Shown here: positions 1 to 5,593 of the stretch, one piece after another
How positions within the stretch are numbered: position 1 is the first letter of the stretch
How the letters are laid out: every line of letters starts with the position of its first letter
DNA from: an uncultured Clostridia bacterium
GTDB taxonomy: Bacteria; Bacillota; Clostridia; Lachnospirales; Lachnospiraceae
Reading direction: 5' to 3'
Assembly: GCA_946186175.1 (NCBI GenBank)
Contig: CAMHMG010000073.1
Location: forward strand, 1-12,406
Length of the DNA stretch: 12,406 nucleotides
Position numbers and translations under genes: made by a program
Notes under the pieces: model-generated
Seen by the model: the letters and a program-made list of their open reading frames with translations, nothing else
Databases searched by the model: none
What the model was told of the DNA's origin: nothing

Positions 1-28
1 GAAAGGTACGCAGCGGAGAGATAAAGAA

Positions 29-1072
29 ATGATTACTATTAAACAAGTTGCGGAAACGTTGAACATGAGCCCGACGACTGTGTCCAATGTTATTCATGGA
101 AAAACTAAGGAAGTATCCAAGGAGACGATAGACAGGGTACAACAGTACCTTGAGGAGGTTCATTATGTTCCTAATATCTCGGCACGTAACCTTGCACAGA
201 ATCAGTCTAATATAATCGGTATCGTATTAAAGACATCTGAAGACCGTTATGCACATATACTATGTGATCCGTTTGTATCGGAAATGTTGGGTGGTATTGA
301 GAAGGCTGTACGAGAAGCCGGATACTACATGATGCTTTACATATCTGAGGATATTACAGAGATTATCAATCGTGTAACATCGTGGAATGTTGATGGATTG
401 CTTTTGTTTTGGATGCATGATGATGATGCAATCCGTGTGTATAAACGTTTCAAAAAACCGGTGGTTTATGTGGATACATATGTTAACTGGAAAGCGGTGG
501 ATAAGATTGGACAGACCTATGTTAATGTTGGATTGACTGACGAAGAATCTACATATGAAGCAATGAAATATCTGATCGGAAAGGGTCATCGCAAAATAGG
601 ATTTGTTTCTGAGAAGAAATCGGGCGTTAATCTGCAGAGATTAAAAGGATTTAAGAGAGCTCTCAAAGAAGCGGATATTAAGACAAAGGAGAGCCGTTAT
701 TACGAGCTGGAGACTACTGCATCCGGTATTGATGCCAGTCTTAAGAGTATTGCTAAAGAAGGAGCTAATGTTACTGCTTTTTTATGTACTTCTGATAATT
801 TTGCCGGGATGTTGATAAATGCTTGTGAAGCGGAGGGGCTTAGAGTGCCTCAGGATATCTCTATAATGGGATTTGATGACAGTCATAATGTCAGGCTGAT
901 ACGACCTGCGCTTACCACAATGCACCAGGATATCTCGAGAAAAGGCTTGATTGCTACAGAAGAACTTATCAAGATGATTGATGGGAAGGTGCCTGAGGAG
1001 CATCAGATTATTCTAACCACTAATTTGATAGAAAGAGACTCGGTATCAAATCTAGACAAAACTTCCGAATAG
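29..1072 (+). CDS. LacI-family transcriptional regulator of the adjacent sugar locus
   Basis: This is a 347-residue LacI/GalR-type DNA-binding regulator, the usual length for the family. The N-terminus holds the helix-turn-helix (about residues 4-23, with SPTTVSNVI as recognition helix), followed by VS..TI..V and the hinge region YVPN-SARNLA (residues 46-56). Residues 60-339 form the periplasmic-binding-protein-like effector domain, ending in the typical GFDD and RPALTTMHQD stretch (281-300). The start is set by GGAGAG at 15-20, eight bases before ATG. By family rules it should be a cytoplasmic dimer that binds CG-centred palindromes and releases them on binding sugar. It lies directly upstream of, and parallel to, a binding-protein/permease/GH13 set, so it is probably the local repressor. 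The effector (sucrose, fructose or a related sugar) is inferred from the neighbours only. No terminator is seen after it. Confidence 0.95.
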   Translation: MITIKQVAETLNMSPTTVSNVIHGKTKEVSKETIDRVQQYLEEVHYVPNISARNLAQNQSNIIGIVLKTSEDRYAHILCDPFVSEMLGGIEKAVREAGYYMMLYISEDITEIINRVTSWNVDGLLLFWMHDDDAIRVYKRFKKPVVYVDTYVNWKAVDKIGQTYVNVGLTDEESTYEAMKYLIGKGHRKIGFVSEKKSGVNLQRLKGFKRALKEADIKTKESRYYELETTASGIDASLKSIAKEGANVTAFLCTSDNFAGMLINACEAEGLRVPQDISIMGFDDSHNVRLIRPALTTMHQDISRKGLIATEELIKMIDGKVPEEHQIILTTNLIERDSVSNLDKTSE

Positions 1073-1093
1073 AAATTGTGACAAATGACGAAA

Positions 1094-1107
1094 CATATAC
1101 GTTTAAG
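1094..1107 (+). promoter_or_regulatory. Operator-like site 1 (LacI-type, CG-centred)
   Basis: CATATACGTTTAAG is centred on CG with 5 of 7 base pairs symmetric. It lies 20 bp upstream of the predicted -35 box. Its right half CGTTTAAG recurs exactly, inverted, in site 2 (11 of 14 bases shared). It is a candidate operator for the upstream LacI-type regulator; binding is inferred. Confidence 0.4.
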
Positions 1108-1127
1108 GAAAAATTTCAAAAAAAGAC

Positions 1128-1155
1128 TTGCATTTTTCTCAAAATGGTTTATTAT
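1128..1155 (+). promoter_or_regulatory. Promoter of the solute-binding-protein operon
   Basis: TTGCAT (1128-1133) and TATTAT (1150-1155) are separated by 16 bp and resemble sigma-A -35 and -10 boxes in an A/T-rich spacer. A start near 1162 would give a leader of about 100 nt before the AAAGGAGG ribosome site (1247-1254) of the binding protein. Operator-like sites lie on both sides. Confidence 0.6.
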
Positions 1156-1165
1156 AAGACCATAA

Positions 1166-1179
1166 CTTAAACGCAAAAG
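1166..1179 (-). promoter_or_regulatory. Operator-like site 2 (LacI-type, CG-centred)
   Basis: Read on the minus strand this is CTTTTGCGTTTAAG. It shares 11 of 14 bases with site 1 and 11 of 14 with site 3, so it looks like a hybrid of the two half-site types. Its own symmetry is weak (4 of 7 pairs). It lies just past the predicted transcription start, where a bound repressor would block initiation or escape. Confidence 0.4.
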
Positions 1180-1208
1180 TAACAAATCATTACAAAAAAC
1201 AACCTTAA

Positions 1209-1222
1209 CTTTTGCGAAAAAG
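1209..1222 (+). promoter_or_regulatory. Operator-like site 3 (LacI-type, CG-centred)
   Basis: CTTTTGCGAAAAAG is the most symmetric of the three sites (6 of 7 pairs around the central CG). It lies in the leader about 50 nt after the predicted start and 25 bp before the ribosome site, a position suited to an auxiliary or roadblock operator. Confidence 0.45.
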
Positions 1223-1259
1223 GTAAACAAACGACTTTTTATTATTAAAGGAGGATGTC

Positions 1260-2612
1260 ATGAGAAAGAAATTATTGACAGCACTTATGGCGGGCGTTAT
1301 GGTTCTTAGCCTTACAGCTTGCGGTGGAGCAGCAACAGAATCTACAAGTCCAGATTCAAGCAGTAATGAGAGCACAGAGAGCACAGAAAGTACAGATAGC
1401 GCTGATAGCGAAGACAGTGGAAGCACAACAGCACCTGAGGGATCAATCAGACTTCTGAATGGTAAACCTGAGATTGATTCACAACTTCAGGATTTGGCAG
1501 CTAAGTACAAAGAAGAGACAGGGGCTGAGGTTGTTATCGAGACAATCGGTGGAGATACTAATGCTTCTGATGAGCTTAAGAAGATGTATCAGGCAGACAA
1601 TATGCCGGATATCTTCGTAATCGAGGCCAATCAGGCAGCTAACTGGGATGGAATGCTTGCAGATCTTTCCGGTGAAGCTTGGACAGAGGATACAGATTAT
1701 GAATTGGTTGACAGCAACATGGGAACAATTGGTTTCCCTTACACAGTAGAAGCTACAGCATTAGCTTACAATGCTGATCTTCTTGAGGCAGCAGGTGTTG
1801 ATCCTGCATCTCTTACATCACCTGATGCATGGAAGAGCGCATGTGAGACTCTTGATTCTAAGAAGGATGAGCTCGGAATTACAGCAGTATTCGGCTGGTG
1901 TGCAGAGCCTGCAAACCTTGGATGGTCTTCAGGAACTCATGTATTTGCACAGTATCTTGATTCAGGTCTTAAGCAGGATGATACAACATATATTGATATG
2001 CTTAACGACGGTGGAAAGATTGACGATGCTCGTATGAAAGCATTCGCAGAGTTTGTTGGTATGATGAATCAGTATTCTGATCCTGCACTCTTAATTGATG
2101 GTACATATGATAACCAGGTAGCAGGATTTGCTTCAGGCAAGTATGTATTCGTTACACAGGGTAACTGGATCAACGGCAGTGTTACTTCAGCTTCTGACTA
2201 CAGTGGATTCAAGATGGGCTTTGCTCCATACGCATTTGAAGATGGTTATGATACAATTATCGCTGGTCCACCTAGCTACTGGACAGTTTACAGTGATGGT
2301 AATGTAGATGCTGCTAAGGCATTCTTACAGTGGGTATCAGATGATTCAGCTCAGGATATTCTTGTTAATGAAGCAGGTCTTATCAGCCCATTCAATGATT
2401 GTCAGTATGCAGCAGCAGATCCTTTCTATGACAGTATTAAGTCATACATGGATGCAGGAAAGACTTCAGGATGGCATACAATGCTTAAGAAAGATGGTCT
2501 TCAGAATGAGACATGTCAGGTATTTGCAGATTATGCAAAGGGAACAATCGCTGATGCAGATGCATTTGTAGAAACTATTAAAAAAGTTATCGAGTCATAT
2601 TACGCAAATTAA
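1260..2612 (+). CDS. ABC transporter sugar-binding lipoprotein
   Basis: This 450-residue extracellular solute-binding protein belongs to the sugar (COG1653-like) type. Residues 1-20 are a lipoprotein signal peptide (RKK start, hydrophobic core) with lipobox LTAC and lipidated Cys21. A disordered S/T/E/D-rich tether follows to about residue 60 and includes three EST units in a row (37-45). The mature two-lobed domain (about 62-450) has the usual features: PDIFVIEA near 116-123, an alternating-lobe fold and an aromatic-rich C-terminal half. The start is well set by AAAGGAGG at 1247-1254. It captures the sugar outside the membrane and hands it to the two downstream permeases. It is the first gene after the regulated promoter and is followed by a terminator-like hairpin, a common arrangement that gives excess binding protein. 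The substrate is inferred as sucrose or a sucrosyl sugar from the GH13 enzyme. Confidence 0.95.
   Translation: MRKKLLTALMAGVMVLSLTACGGAATESTSPDSSSNESTESTESTDSADSEDSGSTTAPEGSIRLLNGKPEIDSQLQDLAAKYKEETGAEVVIETIGGDTNASDELKKMYQADNMPDIFVIEANQAANWDGMLADLSGEAWTEDTDYELVDSNMGTIGFPYTVEATALAYNADLLEAAGVDPASLTSPDAWKSACETLDSKKDELGITAVFGWCAEPANLGWSSGTHVFAQYLDSGLKQDDTTYIDMLNDGGKIDDARMKAFAEFVGMMNQYSDPALLIDGTYDNQVAGFASGKYVFVTQGNWINGSVTSASDYSGFKMGFAPYAFEDGYDTIIAGPPSYWTVYSDGNVDAAKAFLQWVSDDSAQDILVNEAGLISPFNDCQYAAADPFYDSIKSYMDAGKTSGWHTMLKKDGLQNETCQVFADYAKGTIADADAFVETIKKVIESYYAN
1368..1394 (+). repeat. Nine-base tandem repeat coding for (Glu-Ser-Thr)3
   Basis: There are three 9-bp units in frame: GAGAGCACA twice exactly, then GAAAGTACA. 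They encode EST-EST-EST in the linker between the lipidated Cys21 and the binding domain of the solute-binding protein. The unit is prone to length change by slippage without altering the domain. Confidence 0.8.
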
Positions 2613-2627
2613 TATATGATGTCGGGC

Positions 2628-2655
2628 AGGGCGGAAACCTTCGTGCTTCCGCCCT
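2628..2655 (+). terminator. Hairpin terminator/attenuator between binding protein and permease 1
   Basis: AGGGCGGAA (2628-2636) pairs perfectly with TTCCGCCCT (2647-2655) across a 10-nt loop, followed by ATTATTTTCT. It lies 15 nt after the binding-protein stop and 39 nt before the permease start, with no clear promoter in between. Partial termination or 3'-end protection of the upstream message is likely. Confidence 0.75.
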
Positions 2656-2694
2656 ATTATTTTCTAAATTATTAAAATGGGAGGAGGAACTGAA

Positions 2695-3795
2695 ATGGAT
2701 TACAGGATTTCAAGTTACAAGGTTTCAACCGGTAACAAACCTGTTTCTCTTGCATGTATGATAGGCGGAGCGGTATTGCTTGTTCTTGCATTGATATTTG
2801 ATTTTATGAAAATTAGTATACCGATTTTGGGCATTGAATTAAGAGGAGCATTTCTTGTTATAGGTGCTATTGGGATTTTTGTCGGTTTATATTTCTTTCC
2901 TACGGAGACACATCACCGTAACATCATTAATGTAATCTTTTTGTTTCCGTTACTTTTTGCTTTTGCGGTAACAGTTATCATACCTCTTATTCTTGGTGTC
3001 GGTTATTCGTTTACGGATTGGGACGGTATTCGAATGAGAGAGGTAGTAGGTTTTGCGAACTATATTAAAATGTTCTCACAGCCTAGTTTTATTTGGTCAA
3101 TATTGATTACAGTTCTTTTTGTAGTCTTCAACATGATATTAGTCAATCTTGTAGCATTTCTTCTGGCTTTATTATGTACTTCCAGAATTAAGGGAATGGG
3201 ATTCTTCAGGGCAGCATATTTTCTCCCAAACCTTATTGGTGGTATCGTTTTAGGTTATATCTGGCAATTCATCTTCAGTAATGTTGTAACCAAATGGACA
3301 TCGGCATTATCAGGAAGCCAGTATTCTATGTTGTCAGACACCAAAACTGCATTTATAGCTATTATAATTGTTTATGTTTGGCAGTATGCCGGATATATTA
3401 TGTTGATCTACGTTACAGGATTGAACACTGTACCGATTGACGTACTTGAGGCAGCAGCTATTGACGGTGCGTCACCGATGCAGACACTTTTTGAGATCAA
3501 GATTCCGATGATAGCATCAACCTTTACTATTTGTACATTCCTTACATTGACATCTGCTTTCAAGATGTTTGATGTTAACTTAGCCCTTACAAATGGTACC
3601 GGTTCTGTATCAGATTTCATGGGATCATACATTACAAACGGATCGGAAATGTTAGCACTTAATATTTACAGTACAGCGGTTGTTGAGAATAATTATGCCT
3701 TAGGCGAGGCTAAGGCCGTTCTGTTCTTTATAATTCTTGCAGCGGTATCTATCCTTCAGGTTAGACTTACAGCATCAAAGGAGGTTGAGTTATAA
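2695..3795 (+). CDS. ABC sugar permease, MalF/MsmF-like (permease 1)
   Basis: This 366-residue inner-membrane subunit belongs to the binding-protein-dependent sugar ABC transporter. The start at 2695 is preferred over an in-frame ATG at 2677, because GGGAGGAGG (2679-2687) lies seven bases before 2695 and inside the longer reading. The conserved cytoplasmic EAA loop that docks the ATPase is at about residues 252-271 (EAA, then G at 258, then I-P). The core six-helix domain starts near residue 77 with FLFP and the family-typical YSFTDWDG (104-111). The first 76 residues add two more membrane segments (about 17-37 and 42-69), an extension seen in the MalF branch. The stop overlaps the next start as TAATG, and AAAGGAGG for the next gene lies within this gene, so the two permeases are translationally coupled. 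Confidence 0.93.
   Translation: MDYRISSYKVSTGNKPVSLACMIGGAVLLVLALIFDFMKISIPILGIELRGAFLVIGAIGIFVGLYFFPTETHHRNIINVIFLFPLLFAFAVTVIIPLILGVGYSFTDWDGIRMREVVGFANYIKMFSQPSFIWSILITVLFVVFNMILVNLVAFLLALLCTSRIKGMGFFRAAYFLPNLIGGIVLGYIWQFIFSNVVTKWTSALSGSQYSMLSDTKTAFIAIIIVYVWQYAGYIMLIYVTGLNTVPIDVLEAAAIDGASPMQTLFEIKIPMIASTFTICTFLTLTSAFKMFDVNLALTNGTGSVSDFMGSYITNGSEMLALNIYSTAVVENNYALGEAKAVLFFIILAAVSILQVRLTASKEVEL
3777..3784 (+). promoter_or_regulatory. Ribosome site of permease 2 inside permease 1
   Basis: AAAGGAGG ends 10 bases before the ATG at 3795. The stop of permease 1 (TAA 3793-3795) shares one base with this ATG, an arrangement for translational coupling of the heterodimer partners. Confidence 0.8.
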
Positions 3796-4667
3796 TGCAT
3801 ACGAAGCAAAAAACTTCAAGTATAGTTATAAGACTATTAATTGCAATAGCAATAGCAATTTATGTATTGTTCCCATTCTTCCTTGTGGTGATCAACTCTT
3901 GTAAGGAGACGGCTGATATAACAGCTAATCCTATTGGATTTAATGGAGTGGGAATTAGTCAGCTGATTCAGAATTTGAGTGATGTTATCAATAATACGCA
4001 CTTCCTTTTCTGGCAGGCATTTGGTTATTCATTCCTGATCACTTTACTTTCTTTGGTATTACTTGCAGTATTAGGTGGTATGGCAGCATGGGTAATCTGC
4101 CGTAATAACACAAAGAGATGGTCGCTTGTGATTTATTTCATATTTATCGCATCCATGATCATTCCTTTCCAGGTAGTTATGCTTCCATTGATTTCTACAT
4201 TCAGGGATGTTGGTAAGTTTATCGGAATTCCAATGTTGCAATCAGTACCCGGTATCGTATTTGCTTACCTTGGTTTTGGTGGTGCCATGACAGTATTTAT
4301 CCTTAACGGATTTATCAAAGGAATTCCTTTCGAGTTGGAGGAAGCGGCTTACATTGACGGCTGTTGTCCTGAACAGACATTTTTTAAGATTATTTTCCCA
4401 TTATTGACTCCGGTTATTACGACTGTAACTATTCTGAATGGTATGTGGATCTGGAACGATTATCTGCTTCCATCAATGATGCTTGGTCAGAACGGTGTAG
4501 TTAAAACACTTCCCGTAGCAGTACAGGCATTTGTTGGATCATATGTTAAACAATGGAACTTGATTTTGGCAGCAGCATTGCTTGCCATCGTGCCAATGAT
4601 TATAGTGTTCTTAGTAGCCCAGAGACAGATTATGAACGGAATGATTGAAGGAGCGGTAAAGGGTTAA
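3795..4667 (+). CDS. ABC sugar permease, MalG/MsmG-like (permease 2)
   Basis: This 290-residue membrane subunit would pair with permease 1 to form the channel. It has the typical layout of the family: a first helix at about 11-33 (ending FPFFLVVINS), further helices at about 75-102, 108-131, 150-172 and 205-225, and a last helix at 255-275. The EAA loop lies at about 183-202 (EAAYIDG, then I-FP), matching the ATPase-docking motif. WIWNDYLLP (218-226) and the C-terminal RQIMNGMIEGAVKG are hallmark MalG-branch sequences. No ATPase gene lies in this window, so the complex presumably uses a shared MsmK/MsmX-type ATPase encoded elsewhere. It starts one base inside the stop of permease 1. Confidence 0.95.
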   Translation: MHTKQKTSSIVIRLLIAIAIAIYVLFPFFLVVINSCKETADITANPIGFNGVGISQLIQNLSDVINNTHFLFWQAFGYSFLITLLSLVLLAVLGGMAAWVICRNNTKRWSLVIYFIFIASMIIPFQVVMLPLISTFRDVGKFIGIPMLQSVPGIVFAYLGFGGAMTVFILNGFIKGIPFELEEAAYIDGCCPEQTFFKIIFPLLTPVITTVTILNGMWIWNDYLLPSMMLGQNGVVKTLPVAVQAFVGSYVKQWNLILAAALLAIVPMIIVFLVAQRQIMNGMIEGAVKG

Positions 4668-4671
4668 TTCG

Positions 4672-5415
4672 ATGAATCATTTGTTTTCAATGGAGGGCCC
4701 GCTTATGCGGGCCCTTTCTGATCTTACAATCTTAGTTATATTGAATCTTTGTACCTTGCTATGCAGTATTCCTATAGTGACAGCAGGAGCGGCTTTTACT
4801 GCGCTTCACTACTGCATTATGAAGATGGTTGATGGGAATGGCAATTTAGCAAAGGAATATTTCAAACAGTTTAAATTAAATTTAAAGGAATCAACACCGG
4901 TGAGCTTTTTGTTTATACTTGGCATTTCATTTTTTTATATTAATGTCAGTTTGTTTGGACAAAAGGAGGGTGGTTTTGTCCCTGTACTTGTTCCGGTGTA
5001 TGCGATTGCGTTAGTTCTTGCAATTATGTTTGTGTGGGTTTTCCCATTGATGGCGCGCATTACTAATTCCTTTTTTGCCAGATGTAAAAATGCATTGATA
5101 CTCGCAGTCAGTCATTTGCCAAGAACTCTTGCAATGGTTTTGATATATGCAGTAGCCGTATTTGTCTTTTCACAGGATATGCGACTTTTGCCTATAGCAT
5201 TTTTACTTGGCATATCCCTGCCGACTTACTTTTGTGTACTGACCTACTATCCTGTGATCAAGGATGTGATTGACAGAATGAGTCACAAGTCGAAACAGGA
5301 CGCAGACAAGGAGTCGGACAATGAAACATACAGAGGAGAAACGACAGAAGAATCAGAAGATGAATCATTAAATGAAACAGAAGAAACAGCAGAAGAAACA
5401 GCAGATATTGAATAA
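4672..5415 (+). CDS. DUF624 (YesL-like) membrane protein with acidic tail
   Basis: This 247-residue integral membrane protein matches the DUF624/YesL family, which sits in many Firmicute sugar ABC operons and has no settled function. The N-terminus (LFSMEGPLMRALSDL, then the first helix at about 19-37) fits the family start, so the ATG at 4672 is chosen although its ribosome site (AAAGGG, 4658-4663) is weak. Further helices lie at about 76-95, 102-129, 150-167 and 172-195. After residue 205 the chain becomes a hydrophilic tail very rich in Glu, Thr and Ser (about 40 residues), unlike the compact end usual in the family. The start is 5 bp after permease 2, so it is in the same operon. Codons 8-15 form a strong hairpin. 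A role as accessory or assembly factor of the transporter is inferred only from context. Confidence 0.88.
   Translation: MNHLFSMEGPLMRALSDLTILVILNLCTLLCSIPIVTAGAAFTALHYCIMKMVDGNGNLAKEYFKQFKLNLKESTPVSFLFILGISFFYINVSLFGQKEGGFVPVLVPVYAIALVLAIMFVWVFPLMARITNSFFARCKNALILAVSHLPRTLAMVLIYAVAVFVFSQDMRLLPIAFLLGISLPTYFCVLTYYPVIKDVIDRMSHKSKQDADKESDNETYRGETTEESEDESLNETEETAEETADIE
4694..4715 (+). terminator. Terminator-like hairpin inside the start of the DUF624 gene
   Basis: AGGGCCCGC (4694-4702) and GCGGGCCCT (4707-4715) form a perfect 9-bp, mostly G/C stem with a TTAT loop, followed by TTCTGATCTT. It lies 26 nt after the permease 2 stop but within codons 8-15 of the DUF624 gene. It could end most transcripts after the permeases or hinder translation of DUF624. 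The T-run is short, so strong termination is uncertain. Confidence 0.55.
5380..5403 (+). repeat. Twelve-base tandem repeat coding for (Glu-Glu-Thr-Ala)2
   Basis: GAAGAAACAGCA occurs twice exactly, head to tail, in the last codons of the DUF624 gene. A related partial copy precedes it. The repeat builds the acidic tail EETAEETA and looks like slippage-driven low complexity. Confidence 0.75.
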
Positions 5416-5436
5416 GAGTTGAACTTTATATATAAC
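5408..5436 (+). promoter_or_regulatory. Predicted promoter of the GH13 gene
   Basis: TTGAAT (5408-5413) and TATAAC (5431-5436), 17 bp apart, form a good sigma-A-like promoter overlapping the DUF624 stop codon. A start near 5443 would give a leader of about 150 nt that begins just before the folded segment at 5447. Confidence 0.5.
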
Positions 5437-5446
5437 AAACAGAACA

Positions 5447-5495
5447 GCACTAAGGCTTAAGTTGCGCTCCTTAAGGAGCTTACTTCACCAAGTGC
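5447..5495 (+). other. Hairpin 1 of the GH13 leader
   Basis: This is a three-tier imperfect stem. GCACT (5447-5451) pairs with AGTGC (5491-5495), AAGT (5459-5462) pairs with ACTT (5482-5485), and the top is the perfect palindrome GCTCCTTAAGGAGC (5466-5479) with a TTAA loop. No T-run follows, so it is not a standard terminator. It could be part of a leader RNA fold or of a palindromic intergenic repeat. Confidence 0.5.
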
Positions 5496-5496
5496 A

Positions 5497-5561
5497 TCAT
5501 GTATACATGAAAGTAACACTCATTTACGCTCTTCGAGCTTAATTCGTTAACTTTCATAGTA
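5497..5561 (+). other. Competing hairpins 2 and 3 of the GH13 leader
   Basis: TCATGTATACATGA (5497-5510) is a perfect 14-bp palindrome. Its right half also begins a longer stem: TAC, ATGAAAGT and AAC (5504-5517) pair with GTT, ACTTTCAT and GTA (5546-5561), with two single-base bulges. This encloses a small hairpin, TTA plus GCTC (5524-5531) against GAGC plus TAA (5535-5542). The two folds share bases 5504-5510 and so exclude each other. The ribosome site AGGAG (5584-5588) lies just after them. Confidence 0.5.
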
Positions 5562-5593
5562 AATCAGAGTTGTATTAGAAAGCAGGAGAAGCT

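Noticed and set aside
260..589. Antisense open frames inside the regulator, receptor, GH13 and aspS genes
   Set aside because: They lie fully within well-supported genes, show no recognisable protein features, and are explained by chance open reading on the other strand.
1073..1259. CcpA cre site in the operon control region
   Set aside because: I found no stretch fitting the TG-A--CG----CA pattern well; the CG-centred sites fit a local LacI-type operator better.
2677..2694. Longer start for permease 1 at ATG 2677
   Set aside because: The strong GGGAGGAGG ribosome site lies inside this extension and correctly placed for ATG 2695; no ribosome site precedes 2677.
4690..4707. Later starts of the DUF624 gene (ATG 4690 or 4705) that would place the hairpin outside the gene
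   Set aside because: Neither has a ribosome site, and residues before and across the hairpin match the expected family N-terminus.
5447..5561. CRISPR repeats or a tRNA gene in the palindrome-rich gap
   Set aside because: There are no direct repeats with spacers and no cloverleaf or CCA-end features; the segment consists of unlike inverted repeats.
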